Assembly (NCBI GenBank): GCA_947383875.1
Contig: CANDEX010000082.1
Span: forward strand, 1 to 6,538
Direction of reading: 5' to 3'
Length of the DNA: 6,538 bases
Origin: an uncultured Azospirillum sp.
GTDB taxonomy: Bacteria > Pseudomonadota > Alphaproteobacteria > RF32 > CAG-239
In this document: in pieces, positions 1 to 5,830 of the stretch
Position numbering within the stretch: position 1 is the first letter of the stretch
Layout of the letters: each line of letters opens with the position of its first letter
The notes under the pieces: generated by a model
The model's database searches: none
What the model was told of the DNA's origin: nothing
What the model saw: only the letters and a program-made list of their open reading frames with translations
Program-made: the position numbers and the translations under genes

Positions 1-232
1 TATCCCCGCATTCGGCTTCAGCTAAGTCATGAACTAAAGCCAGCTCCAACATTTTAGTCACATCAACTTTAGTCTGCAGATATGGAGCGGTGACAAATGC
101 CAGGTAAGCGACTTTCAAGATGTGTGACGAATCGCTTTCAAAACTACCGTCAGAAAGTTTGACATCACGCTTAACCATCGCCAGTTTTTCAACAATTTTA
201 TGAAATTCAATTATTTTTTTGATGTCTGACAT
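1..232 (-). CDS. HD-domain hydrolase (YfbR/HDDC2-like, HD_3), 5' part only
   Basis: This is the first 77 codons of a leftward gene that runs off the left edge. The protein starts MSDIKKIIEFHKIVEKLAMV and carries the pattern of HD-superfamily metal-dependent phosphohydrolases: a metal-ligand His at about residue 37 (SDSSHILKVAYLA), then LALVHDLAEAECGD with the HD dyad at 68-69, Glu72 and Asp77. This spacing matches the YfbR/HDDC2 group, whose characterised members hydrolyse nucleoside 5'-monophosphates. The exact substrate here is not shown, and the last metal-ligand Asp lies outside the window. The ATG follows an AGGAG ribosome binding site (240-244) by 7 nt. The gene lies 46 bp beyond serS on the same strand, with the serS terminator between, so it may depend on read-through or on a promoter within that gap. 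Family confidence is high; function is inferred. Confidence 0.8.
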   Translation of the reverse strand, partial: MSDIKKIIEFHKIVEKLAMVKRDVKLSDGSFESDSSHILKVAYLAFVTAPYLQTKVDVTKMLELALVHDLAEAECGD

Positions 233-246
233 TTGTTTTCTCCTAC

Positions 247-273
247 AAAAAAACCGCCCACAAGGAGCGGTTT
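247..273 (-). terminator. Rho-independent terminator after serS
   Basis: On the minus strand the serS stop is followed within a few bases by the stem AAACCGC/GCGGTTT (273-267 pairing with 257-251), a 9-nt loop and a run of seven T (253-247). The loop carries CTCCT, complementary to the AGGAG ribosome binding site of the next gene a few bases downstream. Confidence 0.85.
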
Positions 274-278
274 ATTAT

Positions 279-1559
279 TTATGCATTCTTACCGATTTTG
301 GTTTTTCCGCCAAGGTAAGGGCGCAGTTTTTCCGGAATATTAACCGTTCCGTCGGCATTCTGGTGATTTTCAATAAACGGAACCAGTGCTCGCGGGGTGG
401 CAATACCGGTATTATTCAGCGTATGAACATATTTAACTTTGCCGTCGGCATTGTCGCGATAACGCAAATTAGTACGGCGCGCCTGCCAATCCGTAATGTT
501 TGAGCAGGAATGTGTTTCACGATAGCAGTTCTGAGACGGAACCCATGCCTCCAAGTCATACTGACGGTATTTTGGGGCTCCCATATCTCCGGTGCAGATG
601 TCCAAAACTTGGTAAGGCAATTCCAAATCCTGCAATACTTCTTCCGAAATGGCCAACAACTTCTGATGCCATTTGTCGCTCTCCTGAACATCATTCTTAC
701 AGATGACGAACTGCTCGGTTTTCATAAACTGGTGGACACGAACCAAACCGCGAGTATCTTTACCGGCAGCACCTGCTTCACGGCGGAAACAAGGCGAAAA
801 TCCGGCATAGAGAATCGGCAACTCATTCTCGTTCAGAATCTCATCTGCACGCAGAGAGTTCAAAATCAATTCCGCAGTACCGGACAAATATAAATCATCC
901 GCCGGCATATAATAAATTTCATCACGAGAAAACGGCAGATACCCCTGCCCATACAAAGGACGCTCTTTAGAAATTGACGGAACGGTCACAACCGTAAAAC
1001 CATGGGCGCGCAATTTATCCAGCACCATCATGTGGATTGCCAATTCCAATTGAGCCAAATCATTTTTAATCGCATAAGTACGAGAGCCACAAACCTTGGA
1101 AATACGCTCCATTTCACTCCAATCGTTAAGCTCCATCAATTCAATGTGATCACGCGGCGTAAAATCAAACTCGGCAGGCTTGCCGACCTTGCGCAAAACA
1201 ACGTTAGCACATTCATCAGGACCGACGGGGCAATCCGGACTGGGATAGTTCGGCATACGCAGCATTAATTCATCAAATTTCTCTTGAATCTTGCCGAGTT
1301 CTTCCTGTTCTTTTTTCAGCTGTTCGCCTAATTCTTTACTCTTGGAAATAATGGCCGGGCGTTCTTCTGCGGAAGCTGTTTTAATTGAATTACTCAAACG
1401 GTTCTTCTCTTCTGCCAAGGCTTGAGACGACGTCTTGAGCTTATTCATATCCAGATAAGTTGATACTAAATTATCGATATTCTCCGCTGAGAACCCTTTC
1501 TTGGCCAGGCATTGTTTAACTTGTTCCTGATTATCGATAATATACTTAATATCTAACAT
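279..1559 (-). CDS. serS: Seryl-tRNA synthetase
   Basis: This cytoplasmic class II aminoacyl-tRNA synthetase charges tRNA-Ser (and tRNA-Sec where present) with serine, using ATP. The 426 residues match the usual bacterial length. Residues 1 to about 105 form the N-terminal arm, with a Lys/Glu-rich long helical hairpin (about 41-100) that binds the tRNA-Ser variable arm. The catalytic domain shows SGTAEL at 226-231, motif 2 with FRREAGAAGKDTRGL (258-272) followed by HQFMKTEQF, ETHSCSN (348-354), and motif 3 with NTGIATPRALVPFIEN (383-398), including the invariant class II Arg390. The ATG is preceded at about 9 nt by TAGGAC on the minus strand, a modest ribosome binding site, and the protein begins MLDIKYI as SerRS usually does. 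It lies 128 bp after the reductase gene on the same strand, with a strong terminator 3'. The gene looks intact. Confidence 0.98.
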   Translation of the reverse strand: MLDIKYIIDNQEQVKQCLAKKGFSAENIDNLVSTYLDMNKLKTSSQALAEEKNRLSNSIKTASAEERPAIISKSKELGEQLKKEQEELGKIQEKFDELMLRMPNYPSPDCPVGPDECANVVLRKVGKPAEFDFTPRDHIELMELNDWSEMERISKVCGSRTYAIKNDLAQLELAIHMMVLDKLRAHGFTVVTVPSISKERPLYGQGYLPFSRDEIYYMPADDLYLSGTAELILNSLRADEILNENELPILYAGFSPCFRREAGAAGKDTRGLVRVHQFMKTEQFVICKNDVQESDKWHQKLLAISEEVLQDLELPYQVLDICTGDMGAPKYRQYDLEAWVPSQNCYRETHSCSNITDWQARRTNLRYRDNADGKVKYVHTLNNTGIATPRALVPFIENHQNADGTVNIPEKLRPYLGGKTKIGKNA

Positions 1560-1585
1560 TCGTTTTTGTCCTATTTATCTTTTGT

Positions 1586-1636
1586 TTTATATGTTTTAAC
1601 TTTTATGAAGAATAACAATTTTTCTGATAAATACAA
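1586..1636 (-). promoter_or_regulatory. Weak candidate promoter for serS
   Basis: The 128-bp gap between the reductase stop and the serS ATG is AT-rich and has no GC-rich terminator hairpin. On the minus strand TTGTAT (1636-1631), a 16-bp spacer and TATTCT (1614-1609) could be a -35/-10 pair. TATAAA at 1591-1586 is an alternative -10 without a clear -35. Because the region is so AT-rich, either match could be chance, and read-through from the reductase operon is also possible. Confidence 0.25.
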
Positions 1637-1687
1637 GACTAAACAGACTCTAAAGCACAAAAAACCTTTTTTACCGGATGCTCCTTT

Positions 1688-2584
1688 TTAATACCAATCA
1701 TGCTTTTCATTGCGGTCAAGGCTGTTGATTTTATCCATGTCATCCTCAGCAAGCTCAAAATCAAATATATCCATATTTTCAGCCATATGCGCCGGATTAC
1801 CGGTACCGGGAATAACAATAATATTTCTTTGCAAGTTCCAGCGCAAAATAACTTGTGCAGCTGTTTTGCCATACTTTTTACCGATTTCATTCAATACGGT
1901 GTTTTCCAACATTTCTTTGGTATAACCGCGTCCCCCTAACGGATACCAGCCTTCAATGGCAATCGCCTGCTTTTGAATATAGGCTGTCACCTCTTTATCC
2001 TGATAATAAGGGTGGATTTCATTCTGAACAAGTGCCGGTTTAATCGTAATGTGCGGCAAAAAGTTTTGTAATTCTTCAATATAATAATTAGACAGCCCAA
2101 CAGAACGGATTTTGCCATCCCTAACCGCTTGCTCCATAGCTTTGTAAGCTTCAACATCATCTTTTCCGGGGTGATGAAGCAGCATTAAATCAATGTAATC
2201 GACACCCAACCGTTCCAAAGCCTCATCAATCGCAGATGCAGCATCAGTATATTGATGAGGATACAATTTTGTGGTGATAAAAATTTCGTCTCTCGGAATA
2301 CCTGAATTTTTAACAGCTTTGCCAATACTGTTCTCATTATGATATATAGAGGCCGTATCAATCAGGCGATAACCGAGTTGCAAGGCCGCAGAAACGGCTT
2401 TGACACAAACATCTCCGGTCAGGCTGTAAGTGCCCAAGCCGAGAACCGGCATCGTGTTTCCGTCATTTAACACAACTTTCTTTGCTGACAAATCAAAATT
2501 CATCTTTTTTTCTCCCTCAGCGACAGCCTCCCCAAAAAAGAGAGGCCATGCCGCCAGTAAGATGCTTAAAGTCCGAAAACTCAT
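1688..2584 (-). CDS. Aldo/keto reductase, possibly exported or with dual start
   Basis: This is a single-domain (beta/alpha)8 NAD(P)H-dependent oxidoreductase of the aldo/keto reductase superfamily, close to the 2,5-diketogluconate/methylglyoxal reductase type, reducing aldehydes or ketones. It shows PVLGLGTYSL (46-55), the tetrad Asp76, Tyr81, Lys106 and His137 (GYRLIDTASIY, TTKLYP, LLHHPG), VGLSNY (162-167), and a cofactor-binding end with VIPGTGNPAHMAEN (257-270). The ORF opens 1 nt after the hydrolase stop (TAGCATG), so the two genes are probably co-translated. The first 27 residues look like a Sec signal peptide: Arg4, a hydrophobic core, and AVA before EGEKK. However, an internal ATG at 2503 (residue 28, MNFDLSAKKVVLNDG) follows GAGGGAG by about 8 nt and would give a normal cytosolic enzyme of 271 residues. 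The outer ATG has no clear ribosome binding site. The superfamily is certain; substrate and location are not. Confidence 0.93.
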   Translation of the reverse strand: MSFRTLSILLAAWPLFFGEAVAEGEKKMNFDLSAKKVVLNDGNTMPVLGLGTYSLTGDVCVKAVSAALQLGYRLIDTASIYHNENSIGKAVKNSGIPRDEIFITTKLYPHQYTDAASAIDEALERLGVDYIDLMLLHHPGKDDVEAYKAMEQAVRDGKIRSVGLSNYYIEELQNFLPHITIKPALVQNEIHPYYQDKEVTAYIQKQAIAIEGWYPLGGRGYTKEMLENTVLNEIGKKYGKTAAQVILRWNLQRNIIVIPGTGNPAHMAENMDIFDFELAEDDMDKINSLDRNEKHDWY

Positions 2585-2585
2585 G

Positions 2586-3626
2586 CTATTTCAAATTTTG
2601 TTTGAAAAAATCATCAATTTTATCAAAAGGAATTTTTTCAAGATTATCATACAAGTCCACATGGTTTGCATCTTGAATAATCATCAATTCTTTATTGTCC
2701 CCTTTCAGTTTTTTGAAAGCGTCTTCACTAAAATAACGGCTGTGGGCATTTTCGCCATGCAGCATGAGCACCGCGCTTCTGATTTCATTACTATAAGTTA
2801 AAATCGGCATATTAAGAAAAGACAATGATGATGTCATATTCCAACCGGTATTGGAGTTTTTGGAACGTTTGTGGTATCCGCGCGGTGTCTTATAGTAGTC
2901 ATAATAATCTTGCACAAATTGCGGCTCCTCTCCGGTTAAAACATCAGGCAATCCGGCTTCGGCGACGTAAGTACCGTTTTTAAAATCTACCGTGCGCTGG
3001 GCATTGAGTTTTTGCTTCAGTTCATAACGTTCCTGCTCTCCCATCACATCAAAATAGCCATTAGCATTAACCCTGCTCATATCATACATCGTTGCAGTTA
3101 CCGTCGCTTTAATTCGGGTATCCATTGCAGCCGCATTCAGAGCGAATCCGCCAAAGCCGCAAATACCGATAATTCCGATTTCTTCCGGATTAACATCCGG
3201 ACGAGTACTTAAATAATCCACCGCCGCACTGAAATCTTCGGTATTAATATCAGGAGATGCCACCAGCCGAGGTTCTCCACCGCTTTCTCCCGTATAAGAA
3301 GGATCAAATGCCATGGTCAGGTATCCACGTTCAGCCATGGTTTGCGCATATAGTCCCGAAGATTGTTCTTTAACTGCGCCAAACGGTCCGCTGACAGCAA
3401 TCGCCGGTAATTTTTCAGCTGTTTTGTTTTTAGGAATATATAAATCCCCGGTTAGTTCTATACCGTAGCGATTTTTGAATTTTACTTTTTGAACTGAAAC
3501 TTTATCGCTTTGAGCAAATACTTTATCCCAAGTTTCCATTGTCATTTTTACTCCCGTTATGATTGCTATTGATAAAATACAAGCTACCATGGCTAACCTC
3601 AGCCATTTTTTCTTAAGCTTTAACAC
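2586..3626 (-). CDS. Membrane-anchored alpha/beta hydrolase, dienelactone-hydrolase-like
   Basis: This alpha/beta-hydrolase resembles the YcjY/dienelactone hydrolase type of esterase often found next to LysR regulators. Numbered from the GTG at 3635, the nucleophile elbow is GICGFGG with Cys159 in place of the usual Ser, as in dienelactone hydrolase. The likely acid lies in HGENAHSRYFSEDAF (293-307), and the catalytic His is 325 (ANHVDLYD). The N-terminus is KLKKKWLR followed by about 16 hydrophobic residues, an uncleaved anchor or signal peptide. I prefer the GTG at 3626 because AGGGAG lies 8 nt upstream; for the GTG at 3635 this site is too close. A third start, ATG at 3545 (MTMETWDKVF), follows GGGAG by 5 nt and matches where I expect soluble homologues to begin. 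The gene is divergent from the LysR gene and abuts the reductase. The substrate is unknown. Confidence 0.9.
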   Translation of the reverse strand: MLKLKKKWLRLAMVACILSIAIITGVKMTMETWDKVFAQSDKVSVQKVKFKNRYGIELTGDLYIPKNKTAEKLPAIAVSGPFGAVKEQSSGLYAQTMAERGYLTMAFDPSYTGESGGEPRLVASPDINTEDFSAAVDYLSTRPDVNPEEIGIIGICGFGGFALNAAAMDTRIKATVTATMYDMSRVNANGYFDVMGEQERYELKQKLNAQRTVDFKNGTYVAEAGLPDVLTGEEPQFVQDYYDYYKTPRGYHKRSKNSNTGWNMTSSLSFLNMPILTYSNEIRSAVLMLHGENAHSRYFSEDAFKKLKGDNKELMIIQDANHVDLYDNLEKIPFDKIDDFFKQNLK

Positions 3627-3664
3627 CGTTGTCACTCCCTAAATTTTCTATTTTCTTTGATTCT

Positions 3665-3693
3665 ATGATAAAATCTTCTTTACTTGATAGCAA
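3665..3693 (-). promoter_or_regulatory. Candidate promoter of the hydrolase-reductase operon
   Basis: On the minus strand TTGCTA (3693-3688) and TATCAT (3670-3665) are separated by 17 bp, a fair sigma-70-type pair about 30-40 bp before the GTG starts. The -35 box lies inside the proposed LysR-type box, as expected for regulator-controlled divergent promoters. Confidence 0.45.
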
Positions 3694-3713
3694 ATACTTA
3701 TATCCTATATCAT
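3684..3713 (+). promoter_or_regulatory. Candidate promoter of the LysR-family gene
   Basis: TTGATA (3684-3689) and TATCAT (3708-3713) lie 18 bp apart, about 31 bp before the ATG. The pair overlaps both the proposed regulator box and the palindrome at 3707-3718, which would suit autorepression. It is face-to-face with the candidate hydrolase promoter on the other strand. Confidence 0.45.
3687..3701. promoter_or_regulatory. Candidate LysR-type operator (T-N11-A box)
   Basis: ATAGCAAATACTTAT has ATA/TAT ends and contains T-N11-A (T3688 to A3700), the general LysR-type recognition pattern. It sits between the divergent genes and overlaps both proposed -35 regions. The consensus is weak and common in AT-rich DNA, so its position is the main support. 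Confidence 0.4.
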
Positions 3714-3718
3714 GATAT
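3707..3718. promoter_or_regulatory. Perfect 12-bp palindrome ATATCATGATAT
   Basis: This perfect dyad lies 26 bp before the LysR-gene ATG and covers the proposed -10. It is followed by a second inverted repeat, TATGC (3716-3720) with GCATA (3728-3732), which ends just before the ribosome binding site. It could be the activation half-site of the regulator or an operator for another protein. Confidence 0.4.
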
Positions 3719-3744
3719 GCCTTTAAAGCATAAAAGGAGGGATT

Positions 3745-4641
3745 ATGGAATTCAGAGTATTGCGCTATTTTTTAACTGTTGCCCGAGAAGGAAGCATCAC
3801 ACGGGCGGCAGAATTTTTGAACGTCACGCAACCCACGCTTTCCCGTCAGCTTAAAGATTTAGAGCTTGAACTGGGGCAAAAGCTGTTTACTCGCGGCAGT
3901 CACAACATCTCCTTAACCCCTGAAGGAATGATGCTGCGCAAACGTGCGGAAGAAATTTTGGAAATGGTAAGCAAAACCAAGGCCGAATTTCATCCTGCAC
4001 AAGAAACGGTTTCCGGCAATATTTATATCGGCAGCGGTGAGACACAGGCGATGAAACTTATTGCCGATGTTATAAAAGAATTACGAAAAACCTATCCTGA
4101 AATCCGCTATCATCTATACAGCGGTAATGCAGCGGATGTTACCGAACGACTAGACAAAGGCTTATTGGATTTTGGTATATTAATTCAGCCGACAGATTTA
4201 TCAAAATATGACTATCTGGCTTTTCCGGTTAAGGATATTTGGGGTGTTCTTATGCCTAAAAACAGTCCGCTGGCAGAAAAAACGACCATATCCAGACAAG
4301 ACCTGACGGGACTTCCTTTGATTTGTTCCCGACAAGTTATCGGGAAAACACCCGCACAAAATGAATTCTTAGATTGGTTTGGACCGGACTTTGAAAAAAT
4401 AAACATTATCGCCACATATAATCTGGTTTTTAATGCCGCCTTATTGGCCGAACAGGGAATCGGCTATGTTATTACCTTAGATAAATTAGCGGAAACAATG
4501 GATAATAATGTCTGTTTTAGACCTTTCAGCCCGGCATTGGAATCCGGGCTGAACATTGTCTGGAAAAAATATCAGGTCTTTTCTCCTGCCGCTAAAATTT
4601 TTCTAGAAGCCGTCCAGAGAAAATTTGAAACTTGTCGTTGA
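3745..4641 (+). CDS. LysR-family transcriptional regulator
   Basis: At 298 residues it has the normal length of a LysR-type regulator. Residues 1-60 form the winged helix-turn-helix, with ITRAAEFLNVTQPTLSRQLK at 18-37 and the typical LGQKLFTRG after it. A linker helix (about 61-88) leads to the periplasmic-binding-protein-like effector domain (about 90-295), with IYIGSGE, LLDFGILIQP and LLAEQGIGYVIT at the expected places. The start is fixed by AAGGAGG (3734-3740), 4 nt before the ATG. It is transcribed away from the hydrolase-reductase pair across about 118 bp of DNA with operator-like sequences, so it most likely controls that pair and itself. The effector is unknown. Its three cysteines (194, 257, 297) give no clear OxyR-like redox pattern. 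Its stop lies 4 bp from the stop of the convergent lipoprotein gene. Confidence 0.95.
   Translation: MEFRVLRYFLTVAREGSITRAAEFLNVTQPTLSRQLKDLELELGQKLFTRGSHNISLTPEGMMLRKRAEEILEMVSKTKAEFHPAQETVSGNIYIGSGETQAMKLIADVIKELRKTYPEIRYHLYSGNAADVTERLDKGLLDFGILIQPTDLSKYDYLAFPVKDIWGVLMPKNSPLAEKTTISRQDLTGLPLICSRQVIGKTPAQNEFLDWFGPDFEKINIIATYNLVFNAALLAEQGIGYVITLDKLAETMDNNVCFRPFSPALESGLNIVWKKYQVFSPAAKIFLEAVQRKFETCR
4526..4552. other. 9-bp GC-rich inverted repeat inside the LysR gene
   Basis: TCAGCCCGG (4526-4534) and CCGGGCTGA (4544-4552) pair perfectly around the 9-nt loop CATTGGAAT. It lies about 90 bp before the stop, close to the convergent gene end. No T run follows on either strand, so it is not a standard terminator. 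Confidence 0.5.
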
Positions 4642-4645
4642 GGCG

Positions 4646-5047
4646 TTATTCCTCTTTGACATCTCCGATTTCTTCAAACACCAGCTCTTTATCATTCTCT
4701 CCGACGATGGTTAAAAATTTTCCGTTAAGTTTATAGGAAACAACTGTCGGTAAGAAATGCAGATAATCCTGTTCGGCCTTCATTAATTCTTCAGGGCCGG
4801 CCATCATGGTTGAACCGGCTGGTTCCAATGTTATTTTATCACCGTTCAGCTGGTATGAACCAAAATAGTTGTTAATGGCGGCAACACCAAAGAAACGTGT
4901 CTCTTTCGCCGCAAAACCTATCGTAATTTCAGCGTTATCCGGGGCGTTTTGAAGTTTATATTCTTTGCCGACAAAACTATCTGCCGATTGAGAAGTGCAG
5001 GCCGCTAAGAAAATCGCCCCACAAAACAAACTAAACCATTTAAACAT
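4646..5047 (-). CDS. META-domain (HslJ-like) lipoprotein
   Basis: The 133-residue product begins MFKWFSLFCGAIFLAACTSQ: a short lipoprotein signal peptide ending in lipobox LAAC, with Cys17 as the acylated residue, so it should be anchored in the outer or inner membrane. Residues about 24-126 fit the META domain: NNYFGSYQLNGDKITLEP (59-76), STMMAGPEELMKAEQDYLHF (79-98), and a final strand KFLTIVGENDKELVFEE. META proteins such as HslJ are small beta-rich envelope proteins linked to heat shock or drug tolerance; the biochemical role here is unknown. I chose the ATG at 5047 because AAGGAG lies 7 nt upstream and the signal peptide starts there; a longer reading to 5125 adds 26 residues with no sense as a signal. 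The gene follows a related lipoprotein gene by 78 bp, and a hairpin covers its ribosome binding site. Confidence 0.88.
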   Translation of the reverse strand: MFKWFSLFCGAIFLAACTSQSADSFVGKEYKLQNAPDNAEITIGFAAKETRFFGVAAINNYFGSYQLNGDKITLEPAGSTMMAGPEELMKAEQDYLHFLPTVVSYKLNGKFLTIVGENDKELVFEEIGDVKEE

Positions 5048-5083
5048 AAAGCATCTCCTTATATTAGGGTTATCAGATGCTTT
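5048..5083 (-). promoter_or_regulatory. Leader hairpin at the META lipoprotein ribosome binding site
   Basis: On the minus strand AAAGCATCT (5083-5075) pairs perfectly with AGATGCTTT (5056-5048) around an 18-nt loop. The 3' arm ends exactly at the ATG (5047). The ribosome binding site AAGGAG straddles the loop-stem junction, with AAGG in the loop and AG in the stem. Such a fold would hide the start region, which suggests translational control; this is an inference from base pairing only. Confidence 0.5.
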
Positions 5084-5125
5084 TAACATATACTTTTTCA
5101 AATAAAATGCCAGAGGTATTATCAC

Positions 5126-5515
5126 TTAATCAACGGCATTGAAACGCACGTAATCTCCGCGAAAATTCTTGATTATCAACTCATCTCCGTCAATTATCAG
5201 CATCTTTTCGCCATATAAAAAGTCAAAATAAGCTTTTTCAGGATTGAGCAAACGCGCCGGACGATTAAGCCGCGTGGCATTAATCGTATCAAAATAAATT
5301 GTTGGATGACCGTTTCTGTCTCCCAGACGGTAATCTCCATAGTATTCATTAATGTATGTTCCCCAATATTGACCGCTGTCCGCATCAAAATTTAACGTTA
5401 CGGGAATGCGATGAGCCCCGTTTGCCATGCGATACGAATCATGCAGCATCGGCACTTTGCCAGCGCAGCCACAAGCCAATAAACAAAGAACTGCCACAAG
5501 CCCAAATTTACGCAT
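5126..5515 (-). CDS. Small lipoprotein, possible divergent META-domain relative
   Basis: The 129-residue product starts MRKFGLVAVLCLLACGCAGK, a lipoprotein signal peptide with Cys15 (LLAC) or, less likely, Cys17 as the lipidated residue. The mature part has no family I recognise with certainty. INEYYGDYRL (55-64) closely resembles INNYFGSYQL in the neighbouring META lipoprotein, and in both a similar stretch leads to a PE...A/AE...Y.DF/HF segment and a last strand (YGEKMLIIDGDELIIKN), so an old tandem duplication is likely. The start is set by AAAGGA about 7 nt before the ATG at 5515; a longer reading to 5608 would begin inside the terminator hairpin and can be dismissed. It is probably the first gene of a two-gene operon, with its own promoter at 5545-5573. 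Function is unknown; an envelope location is well supported. Confidence 0.8.
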   Translation of the reverse strand: MRKFGLVAVLCLLACGCAGKVPMLHDSYRMANGAHRIPVTLNFDADSGQYWGTYINEYYGDYRLGDRNGHPTIYFDTINATRLNRPARLLNPEKAYFDFLYGEKMLIIDGDELIIKNFRGDYVRFNAVD

Positions 5516-5544
5516 ATGATTTCCTTTGTTCCAAACCTTTTTAT

Positions 5545-5573
5545 ATTTTACAGGAAAATTTCTTAATAACCAA
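5545..5573 (-). promoter_or_regulatory. Candidate promoter of the lipoprotein operon
   Basis: On the minus strand TTGGTT (5573-5568), a 17-bp spacer and TAAAAT (5550-5545) form a sigma-70-type pair about 30 bp before the ATG at 5515. It lies just downstream of the terminator at 5578-5604, so the lipoprotein genes can be transcribed independently of whatever ends there. Confidence 0.5.
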
Positions 5574-5577
5574 GCAT

Positions 5578-5604
5578 AAAAAACACCCGATAAGCTATCG
5601 GGTG
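5578..5604 (-). terminator. Strong leftward terminator with no visible upstream gene
   Basis: CACCCGATA (5584-5592) and TATCGGGTG (5596-5604) pair perfectly around a 3-nt loop. Read on the minus strand the hairpin is followed by six T (5583-5578). No minus-strand gene is visible upstream within the window; the tRNA and methyltransferase to the right run the other way. Confidence 0.85.
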
Positions 5605-5700
5605 CCATAGAGACCAGTTGTTTAGCAAGTTAGCAAAAGCATGATAATACTGCCGCAGAAGAATTCAGGCTTTCCCGGCAAGCTGAATATAATCGCCAAA
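5578..5700 (-). ncRNA. Possible small RNA ending at the orphan terminator
   Basis: The 5605-5830 interval has no convincing ORF on either strand. On the minus strand a bulged hairpin at 5687-5664 (TTCAGCTT with AAGCCTGAA, loop GCCGGGA) lies 60 nt before the terminator, giving the layout of a short independent transcript of roughly 100-130 nt. I do not recognise it as tmRNA, 6S, RNase P or SRP RNA. The 5' end is a guess; no good promoter is evident, although TATATT lies at 5691-5686. It could also be the remnant tail of a lost gene. Confidence 0.3.
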
Positions 5701-5788
5701 AGAATTAATTAAAGAGTAGTGAAATTGATAAAATCTAAATATTTTGCCTCGTAAAAGAAAATAATTAACATTTTATGTAAAATTATGC

Positions 5789-5817
5789 TTGATTTTTTTG
5801 CGAAGGACGTGTATGTT
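5789..5817 (+). promoter_or_regulatory. Candidate tRNA-Thr promoter
   Basis: TTGATT (5789-5794) and TATGTT (5812-5817) are spaced by 17 bp and lie 13 bp before the mature tRNA 5' end, the usual arrangement for a single tRNA gene with a short leader. Confidence 0.5.
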
Positions 5818-5830
5818 TCCTTTCGTTGTC

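Noticed and set aside
1639..1690. Terminator for the reductase operon from the run of A and T around 1660-1675
   Set aside because: AAAAAAGGTTTTTT on the minus strand leaves only a 2-nt loop and no GC-rich stem followed by a T run.
1639..1890. Leftward 83-codon ORF overlapping the reductase 3' end
   Set aside because: It is a different frame of the well-conserved reductase, whose cofactor-binding C-terminus is complete, so there is no frameshift to explain.
2602..2641. 10-bp inverted repeat TTGAAAAAAT / ATTTTTTCAA in the hydrolase 3' end
   Set aside because: It is AT-only apart from one pair and is explained by Phe/Lys-rich coding sequence; the coding frame continues through it.
5665..5700. 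Leftward reading frame ending FGDYIQLAGKA, possible tail of a lost gene
   Set aside because: The short ending looks protein-like, but upstream in the same frame there is only AT-rich, low-complexity sequence and an early stop; no start or ribosome binding site.
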